Positions 42,740 through 53,103 of a stretch of DNA of 64,000 nucleotides are shown piece by piece. The notes under the pieces are model-generated. The model saw only the letters and a list, made by a program, of their open reading frames with translations. It was not told where the DNA came from and did no database searches. The position numbers and the translations under genes are program-made. Numbering within the stretch: the first letter of the stretch is position 1; the number at the start of each line of letters is the position of its first letter. The stretch is from contig CAZTMT010000002.1 of NCBI GenBank assembly GCA_964615335.1, forward strand, positions 1-64,000, read 5' to 3'. This stretch comes from HR10 sp964615335. Lineage in GTDB: Bacteria; Acidobacteriota; Blastocatellia; HR10.

Positions 42740-43714
42740 TCAATACTCGGCGACCCATCGGGCGGCCTGAACGATCTCTTCGACTTGAGGGAGGAAGAAT
42801 TCCTCCAGAGGGGGACTGTACGGGACTGGTGTGTCCGGAGCCGTGACGCGCACGACAGGAGCTTCCAGATACTCGAAGATCCGCTCGTTGATGCGCATGG
42901 CCAGCTCTCCAGCAATTCCCCCGGTGCGCGTGTCCTCGTGCACGATGACGGCGCGACCGGTCTTGGCGACGGAGCTGAGGATCGTCTCATCATCCAGAGG
43001 CAGCAACGTGCGCAGATCCACGACCTCGGCTTCGATGCCCTCCTGAGCGAGGATCTCGGCGGCCTCAAGTGACTTGTGAAGCATCCATCCGTAGGTCAGG
43101 ATGGTGACGTCGCGGCCCGGCCGTTTCACATCGGCGCGTCCGATGGGGACGATGTAATCGCCTTCGGGGACCTCTCCGCGAATGCGGCGGTAGAGATATT
43201 TGTGCTCGAAGTAGAGCACGGGATCGTCATCGCGGATGGCCGCTTTGATGAGTCCCTTGGCGTCGTAGGGAGTGGCCGGCTCGACAATCTTCAATCCGGG
43301 GGTGTGAAAGAAGTAGGCCTCGACGTTTTGCGAATGGAAGGGGCCGCCATGTACCCCTCCCCCGCAGGGGCCGCGCACGACGATGGGGACGGCCGCTCCC
43401 CATCGGTATCGGCATTTCGCGGCGAAGTTCGTCAACTGATCGAAGGCGATGGAGATGAAGTCAATGAACTGCATCTCGGCGACCGGACGCAGCCCCACCA
43501 GAGCGGCTCCGATGGCGGCGCCGACAATCGCTGCTTCCGAAATGGGCGTATCAATGACGCGCTCCTCTCCGAATCTCTCGAGGAACCCTTCGGTGACTTT
43601 GAACGCTCCCCCGTAGACGCCGATGTCTTCCCCCAGAAGGAAGACGCGCTCGTCGCGCTCCATCTCTTCCCACAGTCCCTGACGAATGGCTTCCAGATAA
43701 GTCAGAACAGGCAT
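42740..43714 (-). CDS. 2-oxoacid dehydrogenase E1 component, beta subunit
   Basis: This 324-residue subunit pairs with E1 alpha to form the thiamine-diphosphate decarboxylase of a pyruvate or branched-chain 2-oxoacid dehydrogenase. It has LTYLEAIRQGLWEEMERDER, LLGEDIGVYGGAFKVTEGF, DTPISEAAIVGAAIGAALVG (Glu contacting the ThDP aminopyrimidine) and the C-terminal transketolase domain ILTYGWMLHKSLEAAEILA. AGGAGG is upstream. Length is typical. It is 15 bases after E1 alpha. Confidence 0.94.
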   Translation of the reverse strand: MPVLTYLEAIRQGLWEEMERDERVFLLGEDIGVYGGAFKVTEGFLERFGEERVIDTPISEAAIVGAAIGAALVGLRPVAEMQFIDFISIAFDQLTNFAAKCRYRWGAAVPIVVRGPCGGGVHGGPFHSQNVEAYFFHTPGLKIVEPATPYDAKGLIKAAIRDDDPVLYFEHKYLYRRIRGEVPEGDYIVPIGRADVKRPGRDVTILTYGWMLHKSLEAAEILAQEGIEAEVVDLRTLLPLDDETILSSVAKTGRAVIVHEDTRTGGIAGELAMRINERIFEYLEAPVVRVTAPDTPVPYSPPLEEFFLPQVEEIVQAARWVAEY

Positions 43715-43729
43715 AGACCGATGTGCCTC

Positions 43730-44764
43730 CTAAGGTCGCATTCTCGCTTGGCGTTCCGAAGAGAGAGCCTCGGGAAGGACGGCGGAGATCGGAGAAGGCT
43801 CCGCGTAGACGTCCTCCAGGGCGATCTGCGGATCGGGCATGGGGGATTCCTCCGCGTAGCGGAGATCGGCCTCGATCTCCTGCTCGATGCGTTGCGTGAT
43901 CGCTTCGAAGTCGGTCTCGTCGGCCATCCCGTGCTCTTTCAAATAGGTCTCCAGGCGAAGGATCGGGTCGCGCTGGCGCCAGTACTCGAGAAGTTCCCGC
44001 GGGACATACCAGGCGTCGTCATGCTCGGCATGTCCGCGCATGCGGAAGGTCTTGACCTCCAGAAGCGTGGGTCCCAGGCCCTCGCGGGCTCGCTGGATAG
44101 CTCGGCGCGTGGCCTGATAGACGGCGATGACATCGTTGCCATCCACAGTCTCCCCGAAAATCCCGTAGCCGATGGCGCGGTCGGCGATATTCTCGATGGC
44201 CATCTGCTTGTGCTTGGGCGTCGAATAGGCGTAGCCGTTGTCCTCAGCGATGACGATCAAGGGCACTTTCAAAACGGCGGCGAAGTTCAATCCCTCGTGA
44301 AAAGCCCCCGTGCTCGTTCCTCCGTCGCCGATGTAGGTGAGGGCGACCGATCTTTTCCTCTGCATCTTGGAGGCCAAAGCGATGCCGGCCATCACGGGGA
44401 TGAGATCGCCCAGGTGACTGATCGGGGGAATGATCCCGCGCTGCACGCTGCCGAAATGGACGATATTGTCTTTGCCCCGAGTCGGGCTGGTCCCTTTGCC
44501 CATATACTGGGTGAAGATCTCCCAGGGGCGGACGCCGCGCACAAAGAGCGCACCGAGGTTCCGAATCATGACGGCCAGGAAATCGCCCTCTTCGAGAGCG
44601 TAGGCGCTGGCGACGGACTCGCCCTCCTGGCCGAGGCTCCGGTAGAGACCTCCGACGATCTTCCCCTGGCGATAGAGGCGTTGTAAGCGCTCCTCGACCA
44701 GGCGGGTGAGCTTCATGTAGTAGTACATGTCCAGGAGCTGCTCGCGGGTCAGCGTCTCTTGCAT
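43730..44764 (-). CDS. 2-oxoacid dehydrogenase E1 component, alpha subunit
   Basis: This 344-residue subunit binds thiamine diphosphate: YIGDGGTSTGAFHEGLNFAA is the GDG...N cofactor motif. YSTPKHKQMAIENIADRAIG and RMRGHAEHDDAWYVP (phosphorylation-loop region, with active-site His) are also present. With E1 beta it decarboxylates 2-oxoacids and acylates the lipoyl group of E2. The ATG at 44764 follows GGGGGAGAGAGG; the frame is open to 44848 but that leader looks non-native. It is first in the operon, with a promoter at 44875-44904. Confidence 0.94.
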   Translation of the reverse strand: MQETLTREQLLDMYYYMKLTRLVEERLQRLYRQGKIVGGLYRSLGQEGESVASAYALEEGDFLAVMIRNLGALFVRGVRPWEIFTQYMGKGTSPTRGKDNIVHFGSVQRGIIPPISHLGDLIPVMAGIALASKMQRKRSVALTYIGDGGTSTGAFHEGLNFAAVLKVPLIVIAEDNGYAYSTPKHKQMAIENIADRAIGYGIFGETVDGNDVIAVYQATRRAIQRAREGLGPTLLEVKTFRMRGHAEHDDAWYVPRELLEYWRQRDPILRLETYLKEHGMADETDFEAITQRIEQEIEADLRYAEESPMPDPQIALEDVYAEPSPISAVLPEALSSERQARMRP

Positions 44765-44874
44765 AGGTGCCTCTCTCCCCCCCGCAGAAAGATCGGGCGA
44801 TGGGCTCCGCCTCTCTCTGCTCACTTGCGATCCCCCAAGATCGGGCATCTGACCTTCCCTCGCATGCGCATATT

Positions 44875-44904
44875 ACTATAGCCAAGGGCGCAAGGGAGCG
44901 ACAA
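44875..44904 (-). promoter_or_regulatory. Promoter of the 2-oxoacid dehydrogenase-lipB-lptFG operon
   Basis: On the minus strand TTGTCG (44899-44904), 18 bases, TATAGT (44875-44880). The leader to the E1 alpha ATG is about 100 bases. Confidence 0.55.
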
Positions 44905-44938
44905 GGCGAGTTGCGCGCTCTCGGGCATTGGCGTCCTC

Positions 44939-44966
44939 TTGAATTCCCGCGCTCGCCGGTTATACT
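44939..44966 (+). promoter_or_regulatory. Promoter of greA
   Basis: TTGAAT (44939-44944), 16 bases, TATACT (44961-44966), 40 bases before the greA ATG. It diverges from the E1 alpha promoter. Confidence 0.55.
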
Positions 44967-45006
44967 TAAAGTGAACATTCCGGCAGTGAGGGGAGGAGGA
45001 ACGATC

Positions 45007-45495
45007 ATGCTCACAAAATTGAAAGAGCGTTTGGAAGCGGAACTGCGCGCCTTGGAGAACGAGTTGAAGTTCGAGTTGCCTCAGGAATTGCAGCGGGCTC
45101 TGGCGCATGGGGATTTGCGGGAGAATGCCGAGTATCAAGCGGCCCTTCAGCGCCAGGAGTTCGTGCGAGCCCGCATCGCGCAGATTCGCAAGCAGTTGTC
45201 GGACCTCTCAATGCTCAATGTGAGCGCTCTTCCCAGGGATCGCGTGGCCTATGGCTCTACGGTCACCCTGCTGGATCTGGATACGGGGGAAGAAGTGACC
45301 TATCGGCTGGCTCTGGGGGATGAGGTGGATCCCGAGCGAGGGATCATCTCGGTCTCCTCTCCCATCGGATCGAGCCTTTTGGGAAAGCGGGAGGGAGATG
45401 AGGTTGTCGTTCAGACGCCGGCCGGGCGGCGCCGATTTGAGGTCCTCCGGCTCGTCACCCTTCATGAGGAACTGAGCCAGCAGGAGAACTCCTGA
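45007..45495 (+). CDS. greA: Transcription elongation factor GreA
   Basis: This 162-residue factor rescues backtracked RNA polymerase by stimulating transcript cleavage. The N-terminal coiled coil contains HGDLRENAEYQAALQRQEF, including the two acidic catalytic residues of the D-x-x-E-N motif at the tip. The C-terminal FKBP-like domain has YGSTVTLLDLDTGEE, ISVSSPIGSSLLGKREGDEV and VQTPAGRRRFEVL. Length is typical. The ATG at 45007 follows GAGGGGAGGAGG; the longer open frame from 44767 runs through the E1 alpha promoter and is not used. It is convergent with thiC. Confidence 0.95.
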   Translation: MLTKLKERLEAELRALENELKFELPQELQRALAHGDLRENAEYQAALQRQEFVRARIAQIRKQLSDLSMLNVSALPRDRVAYGSTVTLLDLDTGEEVTYRLALGDEVDPERGIISVSSPIGSSLLGKREGDEVVVQTPAGRRRFEVLRLVTLHEELSQQENS

Positions 45496-45517
45496 GGGCC
45501 GAGAGGCTCTCTCGGGC

Positions 45518-45519
<2 letters not shown>
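45494..45519. terminator. Shared hairpin between convergent greA and thiC
   Basis: CCGAGAG pairs with CTCTCGG around a three-base loop, extended by GAG/CTC at the outside (45494-45519). It spans the ends of both genes and could terminate both; no long T-run is present. Confidence 0.45.
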
Positions 45520-47374
<1,855 letters not shown>

Positions 47375-47407
47375 ATCCGATCTCTCCGAGTTCGAGACTA
47401 AGGGGAA

Positions 47408-47436
47408 AGTATATCGAGCGCCGTGGAGGGGAGCAA
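47408..47436 (-). promoter_or_regulatory. Promoter of thiC
   Basis: On the minus strand TTGCTC (47431-47436), 17 bases, TATACT (47408-47413), 33 bases before the thiC ATG. Confidence 0.55.
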
Positions 47437-47525
47437 GGCGTGTTTCCTGTGAGAGGCGAGATCTCTTGCCGGGATCGTCGAGCTGAGGCAAAATAAGCCT
47501 CCATCTTGACCCTTGGGAGGGGGAT

Positions 47526-48011
47526 ATGGAGGTGAAGATCGTTCCGTTAGAGATCCCATCAGGGTGCAACGTCATTGTCGGGCATGCTCACTTCATCAAG
47601 ACGGTCGAAGATCTCTACGAAGTGATGGTGAACGGGTCGCCGCATGTGAAGTTCGGGCTGGCTTTCTGCGAGGCTTCGGGGCCCTGTTTGATCCGGTACG
47701 AGGGCAACGACGAGGAGCTCACGCAGGTGGCTGTGCGGAATGCGAGCCAACTGAGGGCGGGGCATACGTTTGTGCTTCTGTTGCGGGAGGGGTATCCGAT
47801 CAACTTTCTCAACGCGATCAAGGGGTGTCCTGAGGTGTGCACGATTCATTGTGCGACGGCCAATCCGGTTCAGGTGATTGTCGTGGAGACGGAGCAGGGG
47901 AGGGGGATTGTGGGGGTGATTGATGGGTTTTCCTCTCGTGGGGTGGAGGGGGCTGAGGAGCGGGCTCGTCGGAAGGAGCTGTTGCGGCAGCTGGGGTACA
48001 AGCTCGGATAG
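47526..48011 (+). CDS. Adenosine-specific kinase family protein
   Basis: This 161-residue protein fits the 'adenosine specific kinase' family (Pfam Adenosine_kin), first described in archaea and found in thermophiles and scattered bacteria. Matches include NVIVGHAHFIKTVEDLYEVM, VKFGLAFCEASGPCLIRYEG, LLREGYPINFLNAIKGCPEV and CTIHCATANPVQVIVVET. Length is as in the family. It is predicted to bind or phosphorylate adenosine; the true reaction in bacteria is not well established. GGGAGGGGG precedes the ATG. It stands alone, with the dispersed repeat just downstream. Confidence 0.88.
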   Translation: MEVKIVPLEIPSGCNVIVGHAHFIKTVEDLYEVMVNGSPHVKFGLAFCEASGPCLIRYEGNDEELTQVAVRNASQLRAGHTFVLLLREGYPINFLNAIKGCPEVCTIHCATANPVQVIVVETEQGRGIVGVIDGFSSRGVEGAEERARRKELLRQLGYKLG

Positions 48012-48075
48012 CATTCTGCGTCCGATAACGGATAGAACGTGCGCACGTACGAGCTGGCTGTCTCGACTGATCTCC

Positions 48076-48147
48076 GATCGTTTGCTTCACCCTGCGGAAA
48101 TAAACGACTCTGAGCCACAGAACGGTGAAAGGCTATGAGCCACGGGA
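48076..48147. repeat. Double-hairpin intergenic repeat, copy 2 (decayed)
   Basis: This segment shares TTCACCCTGCG, AAATAAACGAC and CACAGAACGG in order with 17-89. The outer stem CGTTT/AAACG survives, but the inner stem is shortened and the second inverted repeat has become a direct repeat (TGAGCCAC at 48111 and 48136). Its last bases overlap the 3' end of cvpA. Confidence 0.55.
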
Positions 48148-48648
48148 TGGTTCTGTCGTCGGAGGGAGGGGGCGCAGGCGGGGCAGATGTTGCGAGGCCA
48201 AATGGCTGATCAGCTCAGCTCCGCGAGCCAGATACGGCGCGGTCATGCTGTTTTTCCCAAAGTCCCCGCGCCAGGGAAAGGCGCTCAAAGCCAAATAGAA
48301 GATCGAGCAGAAGGCCCATCCCCGCAGCAGCCCGAAAAGGCCTCCCAGGACGTGATCGAACCAGCTCAGGTGGGCTCTTCGGAGGCCCGTGTGCAAGGCT
48401 CGCGCAAACAGAAGGCCGATTCCCAGAATGAGGAGATAGGTGCCCAGGAAAGCGAGCAGTTGAGCCATGGCCTCCGACTCGACCAGAGGACGGACCACAG
48501 GGAGAGCCCCGCGATAGGCGTGGCTGGCTGGGAAAATCCCGACAATAGCGACGGCTGTTGTGATCACGCTGCGCACGAAGCCGCGCAGAAGTCCCCTGAG
48601 CGTCGAGAGACCGATCACAAAGAGGACCACAGCATCCAGGGCCGTCAT
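48133..48648 (-). CDS. cvpA: CvpA family membrane protein
   Basis: This 171-residue inner-membrane protein has the CvpA/colicin V production fold: ALDAVVLFVIGLSTLRGLLR at the start, four hydrophobic helices (VITTAVAIVGIFPASHAY; LLAFLGTYLLILGIGLLFAR), and the signature HVLGGLFGLLRGWAFCSIFY. It is required for colicin V export in E. coli and is often linked to purine genes, as here. The ATG overlaps the purC stop by 4 bases. The last residues run into the dispersed repeat, so its C-terminus may be secondarily altered. Confidence 0.88.
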   Translation of the reverse strand: MTALDAVVLFVIGLSTLRGLLRGFVRSVITTAVAIVGIFPASHAYRGALPVVRPLVESEAMAQLLAFLGTYLLILGIGLLFARALHTGLRRAHLSWFDHVLGGLFGLLRGWAFCSIFYLALSAFPWRGDFGKNSMTAPYLARGAELISHLASQHLPRLRPLPPTTEPSRGS

Positions 48649-49547
48649 AGGCGCAGATCTTCTCCGGTCAGAAGGCGGTACGCGGTCAGATACCTCTGGG
48701 CTGTTTGTTCGACAACGGTGGGAGGAAGAGGAGGGGCGGGAGGGGATTTATCCCACCCTGTGGATTCCAGATAGTCGCGGAGGAACTGCTTGTCGAAAGA
48801 AGGCTGAGGGCGTCCCGGCATGTACTCCTGCAGAGCCCAGAAGCGCGAGGAATCGGGCGTCAACGCCTCGTCAATCCAGAGCAGTGTTCCCCCACACCAT
48901 CCGAACTCGAACTTCGTATCGGCGATAATAAGGCCTCGGGCCAGGGCGTATTCAGAGGCCCGCGTGTAGAGGGTGAGGCTCAGGTCCTTGAGTCGGCGGG
49001 TGAGTTCCGTTCCGATGCGATCGGCCATCTCGGCTTCGGAGATATTGAGGTCGTGTCCCTGGGAGGCCTTGATCGCCGGAGTGAAGATGGGCTCCGGGAG
49101 TCGCGCGGCTTCGACCAAACCCGGAGGCAGAAGCAGACCGCTTACCGAACCCTGATGTTGATATTCCGTCCAAGCCGATCCGGCGATATATCCTCGGACG
49201 ACGCACTCGATCGGAATGGGCTCAGCTCGGCGCACGAGCATCGTGCGGTGGCGCAGAAGGTGCTTCTCTTCTGGGGTGAGCCCCTGAAGCGTTTCGATCT
49301 CGGTGGTGATGAGATGATGAGGAACGACGTCTTCCAAGAGGCGAAACCAGAAGGCGGAGAGCTGGGTGAGAACGATTCCCTTACCGGGGATACCTTCGGA
49401 GAGGACGACGTCGAAGGCCGAGATGCGATCGGTGGTGACGATGAGCAGTCTCTCCTCGTCGATCTGATAGATATCGCGGACCTTCCCTCGACGAAGTCGA
49501 GGATAGGCGGTGAGGTCAGTCTGCAGCAGAACAGACCGTGCGCTCAT
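48645..49547 (-). CDS. purC: SAICAR synthetase
   Basis: This 300-residue enzyme joins aspartate to CAIR in purine synthesis. Signatures are RRGKVRDIYQIDEERLLIVT, DRISAFDVVLSEGIPGKG, VRRAEPIPIECVVRGYIAGS and GLIIADTKFEFGW. It belongs to the longer (about 300 residues) form of PurC. It overlaps the TlpA-like gene upstream and cvpA downstream by 4 bases each (ATGA), so the three are translationally coupled. The other purine gene here, purL, lies 12 kb away. Confidence 0.96.
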   Translation of the reverse strand: MSARSVLLQTDLTAYPRLRRGKVRDIYQIDEERLLIVTTDRISAFDVVLSEGIPGKGIVLTQLSAFWFRLLEDVVPHHLITTEIETLQGLTPEEKHLLRHRTMLVRRAEPIPIECVVRGYIAGSAWTEYQHQGSVSGLLLPPGLVEAARLPEPIFTPAIKASQGHDLNISEAEMADRIGTELTRRLKDLSLTLYTRASEYALARGLIIADTKFEFGWCGGTLLWIDEALTPDSSRFWALQEYMPGRPQPSFDKQFLRDYLESTGWDKSPPAPPLPPTVVEQTAQRYLTAYRLLTGEDLRL

Positions 49548-50086
49548 GGCTTGAGGAGAGAGTCGAGCGTCTTGGTCAGCTCGCTCGTGTAGCTCTCCGG
49601 ATCGGAGAAACCGACATGGGGCGCTCCGATGGGATTCCCCTTTTGATCGAAGATCACAAGAGCGGGAACACCATCGGTTTTGAATTCCTGAAGAACACTC
49701 GCCTCGGGATCGCGCAGAACGGACAGGCGCACGCCCAGTCGTGAGAGGAACTGTCGGAGCTGCTGATCCGATACGTCCGGCTCATCTATGCTGACCCAGA
49801 AGAAGACGACCGGCTGCCCCTTATACTTCTCCGCGATCTTTTGGAAAACCGGCAGCTCCTCCCGGCAGGGAGGACACCACGTGGCGCCGAAGGAGAGGGC
49901 GATGATGTGGCCTTGGTATTGAGCCAGGTCAACGGTCTGACCGTCCAGGGCGCGCAGTTTGAACGCCGAGGCTTTCTGAAGCGATCCGTGGGCGATCGCG
50001 ACCGAAACGGTCAGAAGCGCGACAAGAAGCAGGACGCAGGCGGTGAGGGAATCGTGCCGGGATCCTGTGAAACGTCTCTTCTTCAT
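49544..50086 (-). CDS. TlpA/ResA-like thiol-disulfide oxidoreductase
   Basis: This roughly 180-residue protein has an N-terminal signal/anchor (SLTACVLLLVALLTVSVAIA) and a thioredoxin-fold domain with active site GATWCPPCREELPVFQKIAE (about residue 80). The cis-Pro region is TDGVPALVIFDQKGNP. It acts in the periplasm or cell envelope, reducing disulfides, for instance in cytochrome c maturation, though no ccm genes are near. AAAGGAG lies upstream of two close ATGs (50086 and 50092); 50086 gives better spacing. Coupled to purC by a 4-base overlap. Confidence 0.9.
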   Translation of the reverse strand: MKKRRFTGSRHDSLTACVLLLVALLTVSVAIAHGSLQKASAFKLRALDGQTVDLAQYQGHIIALSFGATWCPPCREELPVFQKIAEKYKGQPVVFFWVSIDEPDVSDQQLRQFLSRLGVRLSVLRDPEASVLQEFKTDGVPALVIFDQKGNPIGAPHVGFSDPESYTSELTKTLDSLLKP

Positions 50087-50159
50087 AGGCATTGGCTCCT
50101 TTCGGTTAAGGATCATGTACTTTAACACATCTTGGTACGCCCGGGAAGGGCGAGTTGTT

Positions 50160-52976
50160 TCATGACGGCGGCTTTGGGTTCAGCAGAGGGGCTAAGAATC
50201 TTCCCGTATACGAATGAGGAGTGCGCGCGATCTCTTCGGGAGGACCCTGGGCGACGACGTGGCCTCCGGCTTCTCCTCCTTCGGGGCCGAGGTCAATGAC
50301 CCAGTCGGCGCATTTGATGACGTCCAGATTGTGCTCGATGACGATGATCGAGCCTCCGGCGGCGATCAATCGGCGGAAGGCGGCGATGAGCTTATGGATA
50401 TCGTCGAAGTGAAGGCCTGTCGTGGGTTCGTCGAAGAGATAGAGCGTGCGGGCGCTCGTCTCTCGGGCCAGGTGGAAAGCGAGCTTGAGGCGCTGGGCTT
50501 CTCCTCCGGAGAGAGTCGTTGCCGATTGGCCCAGGCGGATGTATCCGAGGCCGATCCGATCCAGGATCTCCAGGCGTCGTGTGATCTTGGGGACATCGGC
50601 GAAAAAGTGCAGGGCTTCGCGGACGGTCATATTGAGGATGTCGTGGATGTTTTTACCGCGGTATCGGATTTCCAGGATGGAGGGGTGAAAGCGTGTTCCC
50701 TGACAGTCCTCGCAGAGGAGTTCGACGTCGGCCAGAAACTGCATGCTGACGGTGATGGTTCCGTTACCCTCGCAGGTCTCGCAGCGGCCTCCGGGCGTAT
50801 TGAAAGAGAAGTGCGCGGGGGTGAAGCCGTGGGCCTGCGCCTCGCGCGTGGAGGCGAGCAGGTCGCGAATCGCATCGAAGATCTTCATGTATGTCGCCGG
50901 ATTGGAGCGCGGCGTGCGTCCGATGGGGGATTGATCCACAAGGACGACGTCTTCCAGCCACTGTCCGCCCTCCAGACTTCGAACGGGGCCCACGGGAGCG
51001 TTCCATTCTCCGCGCTGCTTCTTGAGGTTCGCGTAGATGACATCGTAAAGGAGGGTGGATTTGCCCGAGCCGGAGACGCCGGTCAGACAGACCATCATCT
51101 CCAGGGGGACCTCCAGATCAATATCTTTGAGGTTATGCGCGCGGGCTCCGCGGATCACCAGACGGCGCGCTGTGGGGGAGAGGCGCTTGGGAGGGATGGG
51201 GATCGTGAGTTCTCCCCGGAGGTACTTCCCCGTCAGCGAGTTGGAGTGGCGGCACAACTGTTCCGGGGGTCCTTGGAAGACGACCTCTCCTCCCTGCTCT
51301 CCGGCTCCGGGTCCGAGGTCAATGACGTGATCGGCGGCCAGAATCATCTCGCGATCATGCTCGACGACCAGGACGGTATTGCCGATGTCGCGCAGGCGCT
51401 TGAGGATGCCGATGAGACGGTGGGTGTCGCGCGGATGCAGTCCGATGCTGGGTTCGTCCAGGACGTAGAGCGTCCCGACCAGAGCGGAGCCCAAACTTGT
51501 GGCCAGTTGGATGCGCTGGGCTTCCCCTCCGGAGAGGGTGGACGAGAGGCGGTCCAGAGTCAGGTAGTCCAGACCGACGTCCATGAGGAACCGGAGGCGT
51601 TGACGGATCTCCTCGAGCACGCGCGCGGCGATCGCGGCTTCTTCCGGAGTGAGCGAGAGCGCATCGAAGAAGGCGGCGCACTGAGCGATGCTGAGCGCGC
51701 AGACTTCCGGCAGTGTCTTCCCTCCGATGCGCACGGCGAGGGCTTCAGGCTTAAGGCGCGTACCCTTGCAGTCGGGACAGGTCGTATAGCCCCGGTATTT
51801 GCTCAAGAAGACGCGCACATGCAGCTTGTACTTTTTGGTCTCCAGCCACTCGAAGAAGCCGCGGACGCCGGGGAAGTCGCCCTTCCCCTCAAGGATCCAG
51901 CGCTGCTGCTCCGGGGTCAGAGAAGAGAAGGGGACATCCACGGGGATTCGCGCGCGTCGGCAGAAGGCCAGAAGCTCCTTCTGGGCCCATTCGAATTGGG
52001 GTTTCGTCCAGGGCTCGATGGCTCCCTCCTGCAGAGAGCACTCGCGGTCTGGGATGACCAGATCCATATTCACTCCGATGAGGTTCCCGAATCCCTGGCA
52101 GGTGGGGCAGGCGCCGTGGGCGCTATTGAAGCTGAAAAGCTGCGGCTCGGGCTCCGGGTAAGGGATCTGGCAGCGGGGACAGGTGAGCTGCTCAGTGAAG
52201 ATGAGCTTCTGCGGAGGGTCACTGAGAAGAAGAATCTCCGCGATGCCGTTTCCCTCGCGGTAGCACAGCTCCAGCGAATCAATCAGGCGCGATCGGATGT
52301 CGGGTCGCAGGATGAGGCGGTCCACCAGCACGCTCGCCCCCTCAAGAGAGGGGAGGGAATCTTCGGCGCGAGTGATCTCCAGAATCTGGTCGCGCACATA
52401 GAGGCGGGTGAAGCCGCGCTGAAGCAGAGCCAGCAGGCGTGCTTTCTCGTGAAGATCGGGCGCGAGGCGGCTTCGAGAGCGTCCGTTGGGGGCTTTCGGC
52501 GAGGTCAGAGGGAAGAGGACATAGAAGCGAATCCCCTCGGGGAATTGGAGCAGGCGGTCGGCGATCGTCTCGGGCGTCTGGCGCAGGACCTCGCTCTCGC
52601 ATTTCAGACAATACACGCGTCCGATGCGCGCAAAGAGCAATCGGAGATAGTCATAGATCTCCGTCTGCGTGGCGACTGTCGAGCGAGGATTTCGTGCCGG
52701 AGGCTTCTGCTGAATGGCGATGGTCGGGCAAAGGCCCGTGATCTCGTCCACGTCCGGCTTGGGCATGCGCTCCAGGAATTGCCGGGCGTAGGCCGAGAGG
52801 GACTCGACGTATCGGCGTTGTCCTTCGGCGCGGATCGTATCGAAAGCCAGGCTCGATTTGCCGGAGCCGGAGACGCCCGTGATGACCGTCAGGCTCCCAT
52901 GGGGGATCTCGCAACTGATGTTTTTGAGATTGTGCACGCGAGCTCCGCGCACACAGAGCGTCGTTCTCTCGCTCAT
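50160..52976 (-). CDS. uvrA: Excinuclease ABC subunit A
   Basis: This 938-residue nucleotide-excision-repair ATPase finds DNA damage with UvrB. Two ABC modules are present: Walker A GVSGSGKSSLAFDT near residue 32 and GVSGSGKSTLLYDVIY in the second half. There are two signature motifs (LSGGEAQRIQLA and LSGGEAQRLKLA) and the zinc modules CPRC...CPTCQGFG and CETCEGNG...CEDCQG. Length is normal. The ATG at 52976 has no ribosome-binding site, and the -10 box ends 9 bases upstream, so the mRNA should be leaderless. In-frame starts upstream would cross that promoter. Confidence 0.96.
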   Translation of the reverse strand: MSERTTLCVRGARVHNLKNISCEIPHGSLTVITGVSGSGKSSLAFDTIRAEGQRRYVESLSAYARQFLERMPKPDVDEITGLCPTIAIQQKPPARNPRSTVATQTEIYDYLRLLFARIGRVYCLKCESEVLRQTPETIADRLLQFPEGIRFYVLFPLTSPKAPNGRSRSRLAPDLHEKARLLALLQRGFTRLYVRDQILEITRAEDSLPSLEGASVLVDRLILRPDIRSRLIDSLELCYREGNGIAEILLLSDPPQKLIFTEQLTCPRCQIPYPEPEPQLFSFNSAHGACPTCQGFGNLIGVNMDLVIPDRECSLQEGAIEPWTKPQFEWAQKELLAFCRRARIPVDVPFSSLTPEQQRWILEGKGDFPGVRGFFEWLETKKYKLHVRVFLSKYRGYTTCPDCKGTRLKPEALAVRIGGKTLPEVCALSIAQCAAFFDALSLTPEEAAIAARVLEEIRQRLRFLMDVGLDYLTLDRLSSTLSGGEAQRIQLATSLGSALVGTLYVLDEPSIGLHPRDTHRLIGILKRLRDIGNTVLVVEHDREMILAADHVIDLGPGAGEQGGEVVFQGPPEQLCRHSNSLTGKYLRGELTIPIPPKRLSPTARRLVIRGARAHNLKDIDLEVPLEMMVCLTGVSGSGKSTLLYDVIYANLKKQRGEWNAPVGPVRSLEGGQWLEDVVLVDQSPIGRTPRSNPATYMKIFDAIRDLLASTREAQAHGFTPAHFSFNTPGGRCETCEGNGTITVSMQFLADVELLCEDCQGTRFHPSILEIRYRGKNIHDILNMTVREALHFFADVPKITRRLEILDRIGLGYIRLGQSATTLSGGEAQRLKLAFHLARETSARTLYLFDEPTTGLHFDDIHKLIAAFRRLIAAGGSIIVIEHNLDVIKCADWVIDLGPEGGEAGGHVVAQGPPEEIARTPHSYTGRFLAPLLNPKPPS

Positions 52977-52985
52977 AAGCAAAAA

Positions 52986-53015
52986 AGTATACGTCGGGGC
53001 GAGGGAGACGGGCAA
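52986..53015 (-). promoter_or_regulatory. Promoter of uvrA, predicted leaderless
   Basis: On the minus strand TTGCCC (53010-53015), 18 bases, TATACT (52986-52991). Nine bases separate it from the ATG, so the leader would be about 0-3 bases. No LexA-like box is recognised. Confidence 0.55.
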
Positions 53016-53103
53016 TGGGGGTATCGGAGACGCTCTGGGCGTCACAGAAGTTATGTTAAAATCCTTGCGTGGTGCGAGAAGTCTCATCCTGGGAGGGCGG
53101 ACG

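Noticed and set aside
43076..44686. 536-codon plus-strand frame opposite the E1 subunits
   Set aside because: Shadow of two well-supported E1 genes; product has no recognisable family.
47375..47525. TPP riboswitch expected before thiC
   Set aside because: The conserved sequence blocks were looked for on the minus strand and not seen.
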